DNA from: an uncultured Bacteroidota bacterium
GTDB taxonomy: Bacteria; Bacteroidota; Bacteroidia; Bacteroidales; P3
Direction of reading: 5' to 3'
Assembly (NCBI GenBank): GCA_902777005.1
Contig: CACYSB010000009.1
Location: 20,376 to 84,375, forward strand
Length of the DNA stretch: 64,000 nt
A program made the position numbers and the translations under genes. Positions 51,288-58,930 of the stretch are shown one piece after another. A model generated the notes under the pieces. It was not told the DNA's origin and did not search any database. It saw only the letters and a program-made list of their open reading frames with translations. Within the stretch, counting starts at the first letter, position 1, and every line of letters starts with the position of its first letter.

Positions 51288-52085
51288 CTACGTACGGGCG
51301 AGGAACTGCACCTCTGACGGCGCTATCAGGCCGAGGGCGAAGGCTTTGGCCACGCGGGCGGCACTCTTGTTGACGATATCGAGGCGGCGCGACAGGTCTT
51401 TCTGGCGCTCCTGGATGGCCTTGTCGGTCTCGCCGAGGCGGTCGGAGATTTCCGCCGCCGTGCAGCCAGCGGCCTCGAGGAGAAGCAGTTGGCGCTCCTT
51501 GTCGGTGAGCCCGAAGTCGGGGTCATGGTCGGCCACGAGGGTGAAGTAGCTCTCGGCAGCCTCCTTGAGGGTGAGCATGACGGGGTAGTTGAAGTAGAAG
51601 CGCTCGCCGCGCTCCAGACACGCTATGGCCCTCAGTATGTTCTCGATTGAGAAGCCGCCGGCGGCGTTCTTGCTCACGAAGGCCGAGGCGCCGAGGGCGA
51701 GGGCTTCCATGACCACGCGCCCCACGTCGTGCAGGCGGCGCTCTCGGTCGTCGGCACCCGGCTCGGGGGCATCGAAGCGACCGGAGAAGATGATTATCTT
51801 GACATCGGGGTAACGCTCATGCACACGGCGCACTATCATCAGTCCGCCTGTGGGCTCGCCGCTGAACTCCATGTCTACCAGCAGGTAGTCGGGCAAATTG
51901 GAGGCATCGAGGGCGGCCATCAGCGCGGGGCCGTCGGCGAAGGTCTCCACCATCTCCACGCGGCTGACGACGCTGGCGTCCAGGTCGCCGGTCTCCACGC
52001 TCGCGGCGCGGCTGTTCATCTCCATCTTGACGACCTTGCGAATCAGCGGCTCGTCGTCGACCATCATTACTCGTATCTTCTTCAT
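51288..52085 (-). CDS. Response regulator with LuxR-type DNA-binding domain
   Basis: A 265-residue protein: receiver domain (VMMVDDEPLIRK; phospho-acceptor Asp in YLLVDMEF; Lys in ASAFVSKNAAG) and a C-terminal LuxR-type helix-turn-helix (LTDKERQLLLLEAAGCTAAEISDRLGETDKAI region, key AGCTAAEISDRLG). The ATG at 52085 gives a normal start 11 bases after the histidine kinase stop, so the pair is co-transcribed and forms a two-component system. The receiver has an insertion after helix 1 (SRAASVETGDLDASVVSR) compared with typical domains. Its target genes are unknown. Confidence 0.9.
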   Translation of the reverse strand: MKKIRVMMVDDEPLIRKVVKMEMNSRAASVETGDLDASVVSRVEMVETFADGPALMAALDASNLPDYLLVDMEFSGEPTGGLMIVRRVHERYPDVKIIIFSGRFDAPEPGADDRERRLHDVGRVVMEALALGASAFVSKNAAGGFSIENILRAIACLERGERFYFNYPVMLTLKEAAESYFTLVADHDPDFGLTDKERQLLLLEAAGCTAAEISDRLGETDKAIQERQKDLSRRLDIVNKSAARVAKAFALGLIAPSEVQFLART

Positions 52086-52096
52086 GTTATGCGTTT

Positions 52097-54073
52097 TTAT
52101 TTGGTAGCGAGCATCACATGCATGGCAGTGCCCTGGCCGGGAGTGCTCTCGGCCCAGATACGGCAGCCGCGGCGCGTGAGGTCGTCGTGCTTCTTTATGA
52201 TGTAGCGGCATAGGATGAGGCCGAAGCCGTGCTCGCTGCCTTCGGGCAAGGTGCGGTCGGCGCGGAAGAGGCTTTCCACCTGCGCGGCGTCCATGCCGCT
52301 GCCGGTGTCGCGCACACAGATGTCGGCCATGCCGTCGGCCATGGTGGCACCCACGGTGATGCTGCCTGCAGCGGTGTGTTTCAGGGCGTTGCCAACAAGG
52401 TTGCGCAGCAGTATGACCACCAGCATGCGGTCGGCATGGAGCTGTATGTTAGTGGGCTCGAAGCGCAGCTCTACGCCGGCATGGGGTCGCGGCACCTGGC
52501 AGCGCACCTCCTCGAAGGCCTCCTGCAGGGGGAAGACAGTGGCGTGGAAGGCCATGCCGCCGGGGATGGAGAGGCGCGTCCAGCCCTTGATGTTGTCGAA
52601 GGTGCGCAGCAGCTGGTCGAGCACTTCGGCGCGCAACTCTGGCGTCAGGTCGGGATTGCGCAGGTAGCCCATGAAGGGGCTCACATCGTGGCGCAGCACG
52701 CTGAGGGTGGTCTCGACGTTGGCTATGCGCTCCACGTCGCGCCGCTTGGCGGCCTCGAGTTGCTGCTTCTCGCGCCGCAGGCGGCGGGCACTGAACCACA
52801 GCAACACCGTCAAGGCCACCAGCAGCACAAGCAACACCCCAAAGACCATGGCGGTCTTGGTCATCCACTGGCTGCGCCGTGTGGCGGCGGCGAGGGTCTG
52901 CTGGAGGGCGAAGTCTTCGTGCTCATTGCGTGCTATGTAGTCATGCAAATCGGTGTGGCGCAGGTACCAACGCAGCGCTTCGTCGGGCGTGGCGGCCATG
53001 CGGCTGCGCAGCAGCACGTCGAAGAGACCCAGCTCCATCTTGGGGGCTTTGAGGGGGGTCCACTGCGGCGAGCCGCCCTTGACGGCGGTGTTGCGCTGGC
53101 TGGCAGCAAATGTGAGCCACTGGCGCAACACGCTGTGAGCCTTGACGGTGTCGCCCATAAGCAGGGCGTAGCGCGCCGTGGAGGTGGTGCCGCCGAGCAT
53201 CTGGTAGGGGTCGCCGTAGTCGTAAAAGACTACACGCGCGGTGTCGTAGAGCGCCAGCACACTGTCGGTCGGCACACGGCCGGGAATGCTCTTCAGCGCC
53301 GAAGCGGTCATCTGCAAGGTGTTGGCGTAGTGGTAGGGGCAGAATGTCGCGGGGCGGTCGAGGATGTCGTAGTTGGCCTCGCAGTATTCGAGGGCCTTGA
53401 GGCTCTCGCCGGCGCTCTGCCAGCCGTAGGCAAGGGCATAGTTGAGGGCCATGTCCTGCGCATAATCCACACGTATGGCGCCGCGCCGCGCCTCCACCTC
53501 ACCAAGGAGGGTGCGTACGTCGCCCTCCTGGCCGTTGCGGTAGTGGTAACTGAGCACCAGGCTGGTGATGTAGTATTCGCTCAACGCGTAGCTGTAGAGC
53601 ATGTCGCCGCGGTTTCGGTCGAGGATGCCGCTGCGGCCGATGTCGTAGAGCAGCTGGTAGCTGTCGGCAATGCGGCAGTCGCGCTGCAGCAGACGGGCAC
53701 GGATGAGTCGGGCAATGACCTGCTCGATGTCACCGTTGCGCATGGTGGGGTTGCCCTTGGCAATGGCTTTCTCGACGGCGGCGAGCATACGATTGGCGCT
53801 GTCAGAGTCAGACATCTGGTAGTAGGCGAAGGCCATGGTGTTGCGGGCGCGGAGCTCACCGTCGACATAGTCGGGCAGCGAGTCGGCGATGAAGCGCAGG
53901 GCCTGGCGCGAGAGCTCAAGGCAAAGCCCTGGATCGCGGTAGCGGTTGACGAAAGCCTCCTTGTTGAGGCCGTCGGCCCGCGACCGCAGCAGTGGGTCGG
54001 TTTTAGCCTCGCCGCCGCATCCCGTAAGGAGCAAAATCAGGCTCGCGAGGAGTAGTAATACTGTTTTTTTCAC
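52097..54073 (-). CDS. TPR-containing sensor histidine kinase, lipoprotein-like signal, GTG start
   Basis: A 658-residue protein with a lipoprotein-like signal (KKTVLLLLASLILLLTGCGGEA) and a ~370-residue helical TPR-like sensor region of the DUF5112/DUF5113 type. A membrane helix (about 410-430, AMVFGVLLVLLVALTVLLWF) and a kinase core follow: H-box VLRHDVSPFMGYL, N-box LLRNLVGNALKHT, and G-boxes DTGSGM and HGFGLILCRYI. It is paired with the response regulator at 51288. The only plausible start is GTG at 54073, because the upstream frame is read through the promoter's -7 box (54085-54078). The predicted transcription start falls on or within a base or two of the GTG, so the message is probably leaderless. 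Confidence 0.88.
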   Translation of the reverse strand: MKKTVLLLLASLILLLTGCGGEAKTDPLLRSRADGLNKEAFVNRYRDPGLCLELSRQALRFIADSLPDYVDGELRARNTMAFAYYQMSDSDSANRMLAAVEKAIAKGNPTMRNGDIEQVIARLIRARLLQRDCRIADSYQLLYDIGRSGILDRNRGDMLYSYALSEYYITSLVLSYHYRNGQEGDVRTLLGEVEARRGAIRVDYAQDMALNYALAYGWQSAGESLKALEYCEANYDILDRPATFCPYHYANTLQMTASALKSIPGRVPTDSVLALYDTARVVFYDYGDPYQMLGGTTSTARYALLMGDTVKAHSVLRQWLTFAASQRNTAVKGGSPQWTPLKAPKMELGLFDVLLRSRMAATPDEALRWYLRHTDLHDYIARNEHEDFALQQTLAAATRRSQWMTKTAMVFGVLLVLLVALTVLLWFSARRLRREKQQLEAAKRRDVERIANVETTLSVLRHDVSPFMGYLRNPDLTPELRAEVLDQLLRTFDNIKGWTRLSIPGGMAFHATVFPLQEAFEEVRCQVPRPHAGVELRFEPTNIQLHADRMLVVILLRNLVGNALKHTAAGSITVGATMADGMADICVRDTGSGMDAAQVESLFRADRTLPEGSEHGFGLILCRYIIKKHDDLTRRGCRIWAESTPGQGTAMHVMLATK

Positions 54074-54077
54074 GGTG

Positions 54078-54108
54078 CAAAGATACGAATAAAAAATAAA
54101 TTGACAAT
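54078..54108 (-). promoter_or_regulatory. Promoter of the histidine kinase gene (leaderless)
   Basis: On the minus strand, ATTG at 54108-54105, a 19-bp spacer and TATCTTTG at 54085-54078 form a good promoter. The GTG start codon begins at 54073, 5 bases after the -7 box, where transcription should begin. Confidence 0.72.
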
Positions 54109-54145
54109 TAAAAATCACCAACTTACAGATTTTGTTGCAAATTTA

Positions 54146-54177
54146 TTTGGCCGTGTCGGAAAAAGTGTGTACTTTTG
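54146..54177 (+). promoter_or_regulatory. Promoter of tRNA-Cys
   Basis: TTTG at 54146-54149, a 20-bp spacer and TACTTTTG at 54170-54177 match the consensus. The tRNA begins 23 bases after the -7 box. Confidence 0.82.
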
Positions 54178-54199
54178 CACTCGCTTTAAAAGGCAAAAA

Positions 54200-54270
54200 G
54201 GTCGTTTGGCCGAGGGGCTAGGCACAGGTCTGCAAAACCTGCTACTCCGGTTCAAATCCGGAAGCGACCT
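54200..54270 (+). tRNA. tRNA-Cys (anticodon GCA)
   Basis: A 71-nt cloverleaf: acceptor stem GGTCGTT (54200-54206) pairs with AGCGACC (54263-54269), the anticodon stem CAGGT/ACCTG flanks the loop CTGCAAA with anticodon GCA at 54232-54234, and the T arm CCGGTTCAAATCCGG is intact. CCA is not encoded. It has its own promoter and terminator and stands alone. Confidence 0.97.
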
Positions 54271-54288
54271 CGAAGAAAGGCAATAAAA

Positions 54289-54316
54289 AAGGTCTCCCAA
54301 GCGGGAGACCTTATTG
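54289..54316. terminator. Bidirectional terminator between tRNA-Cys and the triple-repeat lipoprotein
   Basis: A perfect 10-bp stem AAGGTCTCCC / GGGAGACCTT with loop AAGC is followed by TTATTGTTTT on the plus strand and preceded by AAAAAA (a T-run on the minus strand). It can end both the tRNA and the convergent minus-strand gene at 54335. Confidence 0.92.
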
Positions 54317-54334
54317 TTTTATGCCTTGCAGGCT

Positions 54335-55396
54335 TTATCTGCCGTTGTCGGTACGGATGAAAACATGGCTTTCACCATGAGAAGTGACCGTAGCCTCATT
54401 ACCATTGACAGTGAAATAGGCTGTTTCCGGACCTTCTTCGTCTTGGATGGTGATAGTGCCCTGACCGCTGGTGAGTGTGCCCGTATAGGTATAGGTGCCT
54501 TGCATATACTGAGTCGGAATACTATCGGCAAAAGTCATCTCCATGTTGCAATTCGTTGTGCCGAAGGTGACGGTTAGCGTAATATATGTGCTATCCTCCA
54601 TGAAAGAGCTCTGCCACGCGGTGCCGTTCAGCGGGTAGTTGCCGCCGGGTTGGGGGCCTGGTTGCGAATTGACAAGGGTCAGCGTGACATCACCAGAAGG
54701 AGTGTTGTAGGCGGTCATGGTGTTGCCGCTGACAGTGAATGCGATGTTAAACTCACGGCCTTCGATGGTGAGGTTTATTGTGCCACTGCCGTTGCTGTAG
54801 GTGTAGGTACCTTCATAATACTCAGGACCACGGGGCGTTTGAACACTGACTTTTACCATTGTCGTCTCAAAGAGGACAAGTACATCAGCCTCTCCGTCGT
54901 TGAATGCCCACTGGGTACCTACCAAAGATTTCAGTGTGTTGGTGTCTCCACCAGGCTGTGGACCAGGCTGCGGGTTGCCACCGACAAGGGTCATGACAAC
55001 ATCGCCGTCGGGAGTACCTGTGGCGGTCAAAGTGTTGCCGCTGACGGTGAAATGCACTTCCAGCATCCTACCGTCAATATACAGCCAGAGCGTGCCATTG
55101 CCGTTACTGTAGGTGTAGGTACCATAGAACACTCCACCTTTGGGGACGCTCCTATCAAGGGAATCACCATGATTGTGGTAATTGTTGACTGTAACAACTG
55201 CCATCGAGTCAGAGACGAACTGCAAAGAGCCACCACCATCCGTACTCCAAGACCATGTGGTGCCTACCAATGAGGTCGGAGTTTCGCCGGTGCCAGTGCC
55301 ATTGCCGTTACCGGTGGGTTTAGTATCGTCCTTCGCGCATGACGCGAGACCGAAAACCATTGCTGCTATGAAGCAGACTTGAAGCAATCTTTTCAT
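54335..55396 (-). CDS. Lipoprotein with three lipocalin-like repeats, unknown function
   Basis: A 353-residue lipoprotein (signal ending FGLASCAKDDT, then a Gly/Asn/Thr linker). Three tandem ~90-residue β-domains each begin with LVGTTWSW, LVGTQWAF or LNGTAWQS, continue with GTYTYSNGNGT-like strands and FTVSGNTLTA, and are joined by PQPGPQPGG linkers. The domains resemble small calycin/lipocalin-like domains of Bacteroidetes lipoproteins (the pattern GTW...G.YTY......G). Their ligands are unknown. The ATG at 55396 gives the lipoprotein signal; the promoter lies at 55424-55454. The repeats have diverged in protein but not in length. Confidence 0.85.
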   Translation of the reverse strand: MKRLLQVCFIAAMVFGLASCAKDDTKPTGNGNGTGTGETPTSLVGTTWSWSTDGGGSLQFVSDSMAVVTVNNYHNHGDSLDRSVPKGGVFYGTYTYSNGNGTLWLYIDGRMLEVHFTVSGNTLTATGTPDGDVVMTLVGGNPQPGPQPGGDTNTLKSLVGTQWAFNDGEADVLVLFETTMVKVSVQTPRGPEYYEGTYTYSNGSGTINLTIEGREFNIAFTVSGNTMTAYNTPSGDVTLTLVNSQPGPQPGGNYPLNGTAWQSSFMEDSTYITLTVTFGTTNCNMEMTFADSIPTQYMQGTYTYTGTLTSGQGTITIQDEEGPETAYFTVNGNEATVTSHGESHVFIRTDNGR

Positions 55397-55423
55397 GATG
55401 TGTGTGTTATTGGTTTGACGATG

Positions 55424-55454
55424 CAAAGATACATATATTTCCAATATGTACAAA
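55424..55454 (-). promoter_or_regulatory. Promoter of the triple-repeat lipoprotein
   Basis: On the minus strand, TTTG at 55454-55451, a 19-bp spacer and TATCTTTG at 55431-55424 form a perfect consensus promoter. The ATG is 28 bases downstream of the -7 box. Confidence 0.85.
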
Positions 55455-55526
55455 AAAAAATAATCCCGTCACAATTGCCGTGGTGGGATTATACTGATAA
55501 TGAGTATTATACATGTACTTGTTTTT

Positions 55527-56519
55527 TTACACAAGAGCGGCCTGGATGCTCATTTCATAGAGCTCCGCAGGGGTGATGCCCATGGCTTTGGCCTGCTTTG
55601 GGACAATACTTTCGGCGCTCTGGCCGGGGATGGTGTTTACCTCAAGGAAGTAGAGCTCGTCCTTGGCGGTGTCATGTATGTAGTCGAAGCGCACGATGCC
55701 CTTGCAGCCAAGCAGGTCATAGAGCTGGCTGGAGACCTCCTGTATGTGCCTGGAGATGCTCTCGGGGCACTCGGCGGGTGTCACCTCGTTGCTGAAGCCG
55801 TCGTACTTGGCAGCATAGTCGAAGAACTCATGGCCGCCCTTGGGGATAATCTCGGTGATGGGGAACACCAGTTTCTCGCCGTCGGCTTTGCGGAAGACGC
55901 CACAGTCGAACTCACGGCCGTTGATGCACGCTTCCACCAGCACGGCATGGTCCTCGGTGAAGGCCTCGCGGATGGCCGGCAGGAGCTGCTCGGCGCTCTT
56001 CACCTTAGTGGTGGCCACACTGCTGCCGCCGGCGGCGGGCTTCACAAAGACTGGATATTTTAATTGAGAATTGAGAATTGAGAATTGAGAATCATCCGGC
56101 TCAGAATAGAGCAGCACCGATTTGGCGACTTTGACGATGCCGAAGCTCTTGACAACGGGGTTGCAGTAGCCTTTCTGGAAGGTGAGCGCCGAGGTGTAGA
56201 AGCCGCACGTAGTGTATTTTACACCAAGCATATCGAAGTAGCCCTGCAGCACACCGTTCTCGCCGGGGTTGCCATGTATGATGATGAAGGCCAGGTCAAA
56301 GCGGACCTTGCTACCGTTGTCAGTGACGGTGAAGTCGCCACGGTCCACCGGCAGATGCTTGCCATCCTGCTCCCAGTACCACCCTTCTCGGTCGATGACA
56401 ATCTTGTAGACGTTGTATTTGGTGTGGTCCAGCTGGCCATACACCTGGTTTCCGCTGGCGATGCTGATGTCGTGCTCGCCGCTGAAGCCGCCCATGACAA
56501 GTGCTATGTTCTTCTTCAT
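55527..56519 (-). CDS. ddl: D-alanine--D-alanine ligase
   Basis: A 330-residue ATP-grasp enzyme: VMGGFSGEHDISIASG near the start, FIIIHGNPGENGVLQGYFDMLG, YPVFVKPAAGGSSVATTKV, and LYFLEVNTIPGQSAESIVPKQ at the metal site. It makes the D-Ala-D-Ala dipeptide for peptidoglycan. A 4 x 7-nt array (56063-56090) encodes DSQFSILNSQLKYP just before the ATP-binding strand YPVFVKP. The frame is intact, so the insert is tolerated in a loop. The gene is essential in most bacteria, which makes a slippage-prone array here surprising. Confidence 0.97.
   Translation of the reverse strand: MKKNIALVMGGFSGEHDISIASGNQVYGQLDHTKYNVYKIVIDREGWYWEQDGKHLPVDRGDFTVTDNGSKVRFDLAFIIIHGNPGENGVLQGYFDMLGVKYTTCGFYTSALTFQKGYCNPVVKSFGIVKVAKSVLLYSEPDDSQFSILNSQLKYPVFVKPAAGGSSVATTKVKSAEQLLPAIREAFTEDHAVLVEACINGREFDCGVFRKADGEKLVFPITEIIPKGGHEFFDYAAKYDGFSNEVTPAECPESISRHIQEVSSQLYDLLGCKGIVRFDYIHDTAKDELYFLEVNTIPGQSAESIVPKQAKAMGITPAELYEMSIQAALV
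56063..56090. repeat. 4 x 7-nt array (ATTGAGA) inside ddl
   Basis: Four perfect ATTGAGA units lie on the plus strand (TCTCAAT on the coding strand) and encode QFSILNSQL. It is the same family as the intergenic AGAATTG arrays at 8095 and 11505. Confidence 0.94.
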
Positions 56520-56677
56520 GCTATTCGTATTTTATTCCGTAACGACGCCCTGTATTGTTTTATTGCATTTGCGAAAAGTATTTTTCTGCCGTAGCTCACC
56601 GAGGTCTCCCAGCAGAGCACCATGCATACCCACCCTATATGTACAGCGTGTGTACAGTGGGGGCACCCGGTTAGCAC

Positions 56678-56721
56678 CATAGACTTGGTATAGAGATGGT
56701 ATAGGCTTGGTATAGCGATGA
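56678..56721 (+). repeat. Four-unit 11-bp direct repeat (TATAGnnnTGG) upstream of a DUF6266-like gene
   Basis: Units CATAGACTTGG, TATAGAGATGG, TATAGGCTTGG and TATAGCGATGA begin at 56678, 56689, 56700 and 56711. A fifth ATAG-like step (ACAG) follows in phase at 56723. The copy number and unit length equal those of the array before the first DUF6266-like gene, but the unit sequence differs. Confidence 0.88.
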
Positions 56722-56754
56722 TACAGTGTTGCACCGCTATATAACCAATTGATT

Positions 56755-56782
56755 TATATATTCTTCTTTAGAAGAATATATA
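56755..56782. other. AT-rich perfect hairpin upstream of the second DUF6266-like gene
   Basis: TATATATTCTTCT and its exact complement (13-bp stem) are separated by TT. It lies 79 bases before the start codon. It lacks a T-tract, so it is more likely a regulatory or RNA-stability element than a terminator. Confidence 0.6.
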
Positions 56783-56861
56783 TTATTCCGCGCCACCTGC
56801 AATATTTATTCTTATTCAACGTTCACATAACTAAACTATAAACATAAAACTCTTAACTGAA

Positions 56862-57512
56862 ATGGCCCGAATCCTTGGCGATAGCGAGAGCGGCAAGCTC
56901 GGCAAGAAGATATATTACAACTGGCACGGACGTCTGTGCGAACGCGCTATGCCCACACATGTGGCCAACCCGAAGACCGAAGCGCAGCAGGCACACCGCA
57001 GCAATTTCGCACAGATCTCCAAGCTATCGTCGTATATGAAGGAGGCACACCTCGTGGGATTCCATTGGCATGCTGTGCGCGAGAAGAACAGCACCTATGC
57101 CCTCTTCCGCCAGACGAACAAAGACTGCTTCACGCCCGACGGGGAGATTGACTATGAGCGCCTTGTGGTGAGCAAGGGGTCGTTGGCGAAGGCCTACATC
57201 AAGTCGGCGACTGTCGCCGACGGAGTATTGAGCGTCAGCTTCGACGGGCACACCTATGGCGACAACGGTGGTGACGAGTTCTTTCTCTTCGTCTACTCTC
57301 CCACCCACAGCGCGGGCCTCCTCGCCGAGCCCGTAAGACGCTCTGTCGGCAAGATTGCCCTCAAGCTCCCCACCGAATGGCTGTACTCCGAACCATCACC
57401 TGACGCATTAACGCAATCAAGCATTAACACAATCCAGCTTCACCTCTACGCCTTCCTGCGTGGGCGCCGCCTCCGCACCTCCGACAGCGTACACAAGAGA
57501 CTGGAAATATAA
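56862..57512 (+). CDS. DUF6266-like protein
   Basis: A 216-residue soluble protein beginning MARILGDSESGKLGKKIYYN and continuing LCERAMPTHVANPKTEAQQA, HRSNFAQISKLSSYMKEAHL, FHWHAVREKNSTYALFRQTN and YERLVVSKGSLAKAYI. This is a good match to the Bacteroidetes DUF6266 pattern (GxLGxxxxYxxxGxxxxR, NPxTxxQxxxRxxF, FxxxN, SKGxL). The function is unknown. It is a distant paralogue of the 2825 gene with the same order of motifs. Near the end a 4 x 8-nt array (57405-57436) encodes DALTQSSINTIQL. It has an elaborate leader with 11-bp repeats. Confidence 0.75.
   Translation: MARILGDSESGKLGKKIYYNWHGRLCERAMPTHVANPKTEAQQAHRSNFAQISKLSSYMKEAHLVGFHWHAVREKNSTYALFRQTNKDCFTPDGEIDYERLVVSKGSLAKAYIKSATVADGVLSVSFDGHTYGDNGGDEFFLFVYSPTHSAGLLAEPVRRSVGKIALKLPTEWLYSEPSPDALTQSSINTIQLHLYAFLRGRRLRTSDSVHKRLEI
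57405..57436 (+). repeat. 4 x 8-nt array (GCATTAAC-type) inside the DUF6266-like gene
   Basis: Units GCATTAAC, GCAATCAA, GCATTAAC and ACAATCCA lie in the coding region. They use the same octamer words as the intergenic array at 58812-58875. Confidence 0.75.
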
Positions 57513-57544
57513 CACAGATGCCGCATCACGCTATCGGAGAGCAT

Positions 57545-58597
57545 CTATTTTTCAATCTTATTGACAGTCCTTATCTTCTCCAACATGGAGGCTGCCCATT
57601 GCGGTGTGCCGGGCTTTTGGTAGCGGCAGCGGCCCGACGGGTCGGGGGTGAAGAGGGTATTGGCATCGGCCGTGAGGGTCACGGTGCCACGCTCGGAGAG
57701 GTTAAAGAATCCGTCGCCCTCGACGGCCTGGATGACGGTCATCGGGTCCCACATCTTCTGCCCCGTATTACAGTTGTAGGTCATATACACCTGCTTGATG
57801 GGGTGACAATCGGTCCAGTCGATGTCGGCAATGACCTGCTCGGGGAGGTACTCCACCTGTTGTCCCACCTCCATGGGTGAGAAGACTATGTCGACATCTT
57901 GTGGCCAGAGGTCGAAGAGTGTCTGCGCGAACTCTATGCCTTGTGAGAAGTTGAAGTCGGGCTCGTCCGCCACATCGAAGATGCCAGCCATGAGGTATAG
58001 GCACTTCACCTTCCGACGTACCAGTTCGACACCCGTGAGGGGTGAATGCTCGTCGGCGCCTGATTGCAGCAGTTGCGCCAGACAGGTGACAAAACCCACT
58101 GAGACGATGCTCACCGAGTGGTCGGGCTGTGCTGCCAGCAGGCGGCGGTAGAGTTGCCAGCCGTCGGGCAGTGTGCTGTAGTCGTTCACCGTACGTGCAA
58201 ACATCAGGCTGCCGTCGGGATGGGTGTGGTTGGGAAGGTTCCCATAGTCTATCCACACCGCTGGGTTGTCGATGCCGTTGCGCACCAGTCCGATAGGTAC
58301 GTCACCACGGCCAAAGTAGGTGTTCATCACGTCGGCACAGGCGGCGCATTCCGTGCCCTCACGATCCACCACCACACCGAGCAGGCGGCAGAGCCCCTGC
58401 TCCTCATAGCGGTAGAGCATCTCCAAGGCGAAGAGATCGTCGGTCGACGATCCGATGTCGGTATCGATGATAACAAGTGGCACATCGGCTGTCAATGGAT
58501 GCTGTTCGTCATTTTTGCCGCAACAGGCAAGCATCATCAACATAACGGGGAGTGACCAAAATGCCAACAGCAGTTTGATTTTCAGACCTCTTTTCAT
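57545..58597 (-). CDS. Nucleoside hydrolase-like lipoprotein
   Basis: A 350-residue protein with a lipoprotein-like signal (LPVMLMMLACCGKNDEQ). The nucleoside hydrolase N-terminal motif is DTDIGSSTDDLFAL, whose Asp residues bind calcium and the ribose. VSIVSVGFVTCLAQLL and CLYLMAGIF match the family fold. Such enzymes split the N-glycosidic bond of ribonucleosides. Export of a nucleoside hydrolase suggests scavenging of outside nucleosides or a related sugar substrate. The ATG at 58597 gives the signal. A -7 box TATCTTTG lies at 58632-58625 on the minus strand, 27 bases before the start, with a weak -33. Confidence 0.87.
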   Translation of the reverse strand: MKRGLKIKLLLAFWSLPVMLMMLACCGKNDEQHPLTADVPLVIIDTDIGSSTDDLFALEMLYRYEEQGLCRLLGVVVDREGTECAACADVMNTYFGRGDVPIGLVRNGIDNPAVWIDYGNLPNHTHPDGSLMFARTVNDYSTLPDGWQLYRRLLAAQPDHSVSIVSVGFVTCLAQLLQSGADEHSPLTGVELVRRKVKCLYLMAGIFDVADEPDFNFSQGIEFAQTLFDLWPQDVDIVFSPMEVGQQVEYLPEQVIADIDWTDCHPIKQVYMTYNCNTGQKMWDPMTVIQAVEGDGFFNLSERGTVTLTADANTLFTPDPSGRCRYQKPGTPQWAASMLEKIRTVNKIEK

Positions 58598-58811
58598 CGG
58601 TTGTCCTTTTTTGTTTTGAAAGTGCAAAGATACGGAAAAATATGGAATGGCGAAATATCTCCCGCGAACGTTGCCATCAAATCATCGACAAAGTAATGAC
58701 CGCCGTCGAGGAATTATAGTACCATCCAGCACACTAACACATTCTGCCTGCTTGCAGGCCTTGTGGTATGCCTGCGAGCACCGCTGAATTAAATCAAATC
58801 TAGCGAAAAAC

Positions 58812-58875
58812 ACATTAACGCACTTACGCATTAACACATTAACACATTAACACATTCCCACATTCACGTATTAAC
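58812..58875 (+). repeat. 8 x 8-nt array (ACATTAAC) just upstream of the type IIG promoter
   Basis: Eight consecutive 8-bp units run from 58812: ACATTAAC, GCACTTAC, GCATTAAC, ACATTAAC, ACATTAAC, ACATTCCC, ACATTCAC and GTATTAAC. The array ends 6 bases before the -33 box at 58882. Confidence 0.87.
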
Positions 58876-58881
58876 TAATTT

Positions 58882-58912
58882 TTTGCCATTCGAGAAAAAA
58901 AGTGTATCTTTG
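58882..58912 (+). promoter_or_regulatory. Promoter of the type IIG restriction-modification gene
   Basis: TTTG at 58882-58885, a 19-bp spacer and TATCTTTG at 58905-58912 form a perfect consensus promoter. The ATG at 58931 is 19 bases after the -7 box. Confidence 0.85.
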
Positions 58913-58930
58913 CAATCTAAAAATATTGCT

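Larger units (their letters stand above)
56520..56861. other. 342-bp gene-free stretch: 11-bp array, shared motif and long AT-rich hairpin
   Basis: This is the divergent region between ddl (minus) and the second DUF6266-like gene (plus). It contains TACAG repeats 11 bp apart (56642, 56653), the motif TAGCACCATAGACTTG (56672-56687), the four-unit 11-bp array (56678-56721) and a 13-bp perfect hairpin (56755-56782). No promoter of good quality and no reading frame was seen. Confidence 0.7.
58598..58930. other. 333-bp divergent region upstream of the restriction-modification gene
   Basis: This holds the minus-strand -7 box of the nucleoside hydrolase (58632-58625), a 25-codon open frame at 58642-58719 of doubtful meaning, a GCCTGC-TT-GCAGGC hairpin (58746-58759), the octamer array (58812-58875) and the promoter of the type IIG gene. 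No other gene was recognised. Confidence 0.6.

Noticed and set aside
52229..54055. 608-codon open frame opposite the histidine kinase
   Set aside because: It is an antisense shadow; the kinase motifs lie on the minus strand.
58642..58719. 25-codon frame (MEWRNISRERCHQIIDKVMTA...)
   Set aside because: It has no promoter in the right place and no recognisable family, and it lies between two divergent promoters. It may be a gene remnant, but support is insufficient.
58746..58759. GCCTGC-TT-GCAGGC hairpin as a terminator
   Set aside because: No T-run follows on either strand, and the neighbouring genes are divergent, so none would end here.
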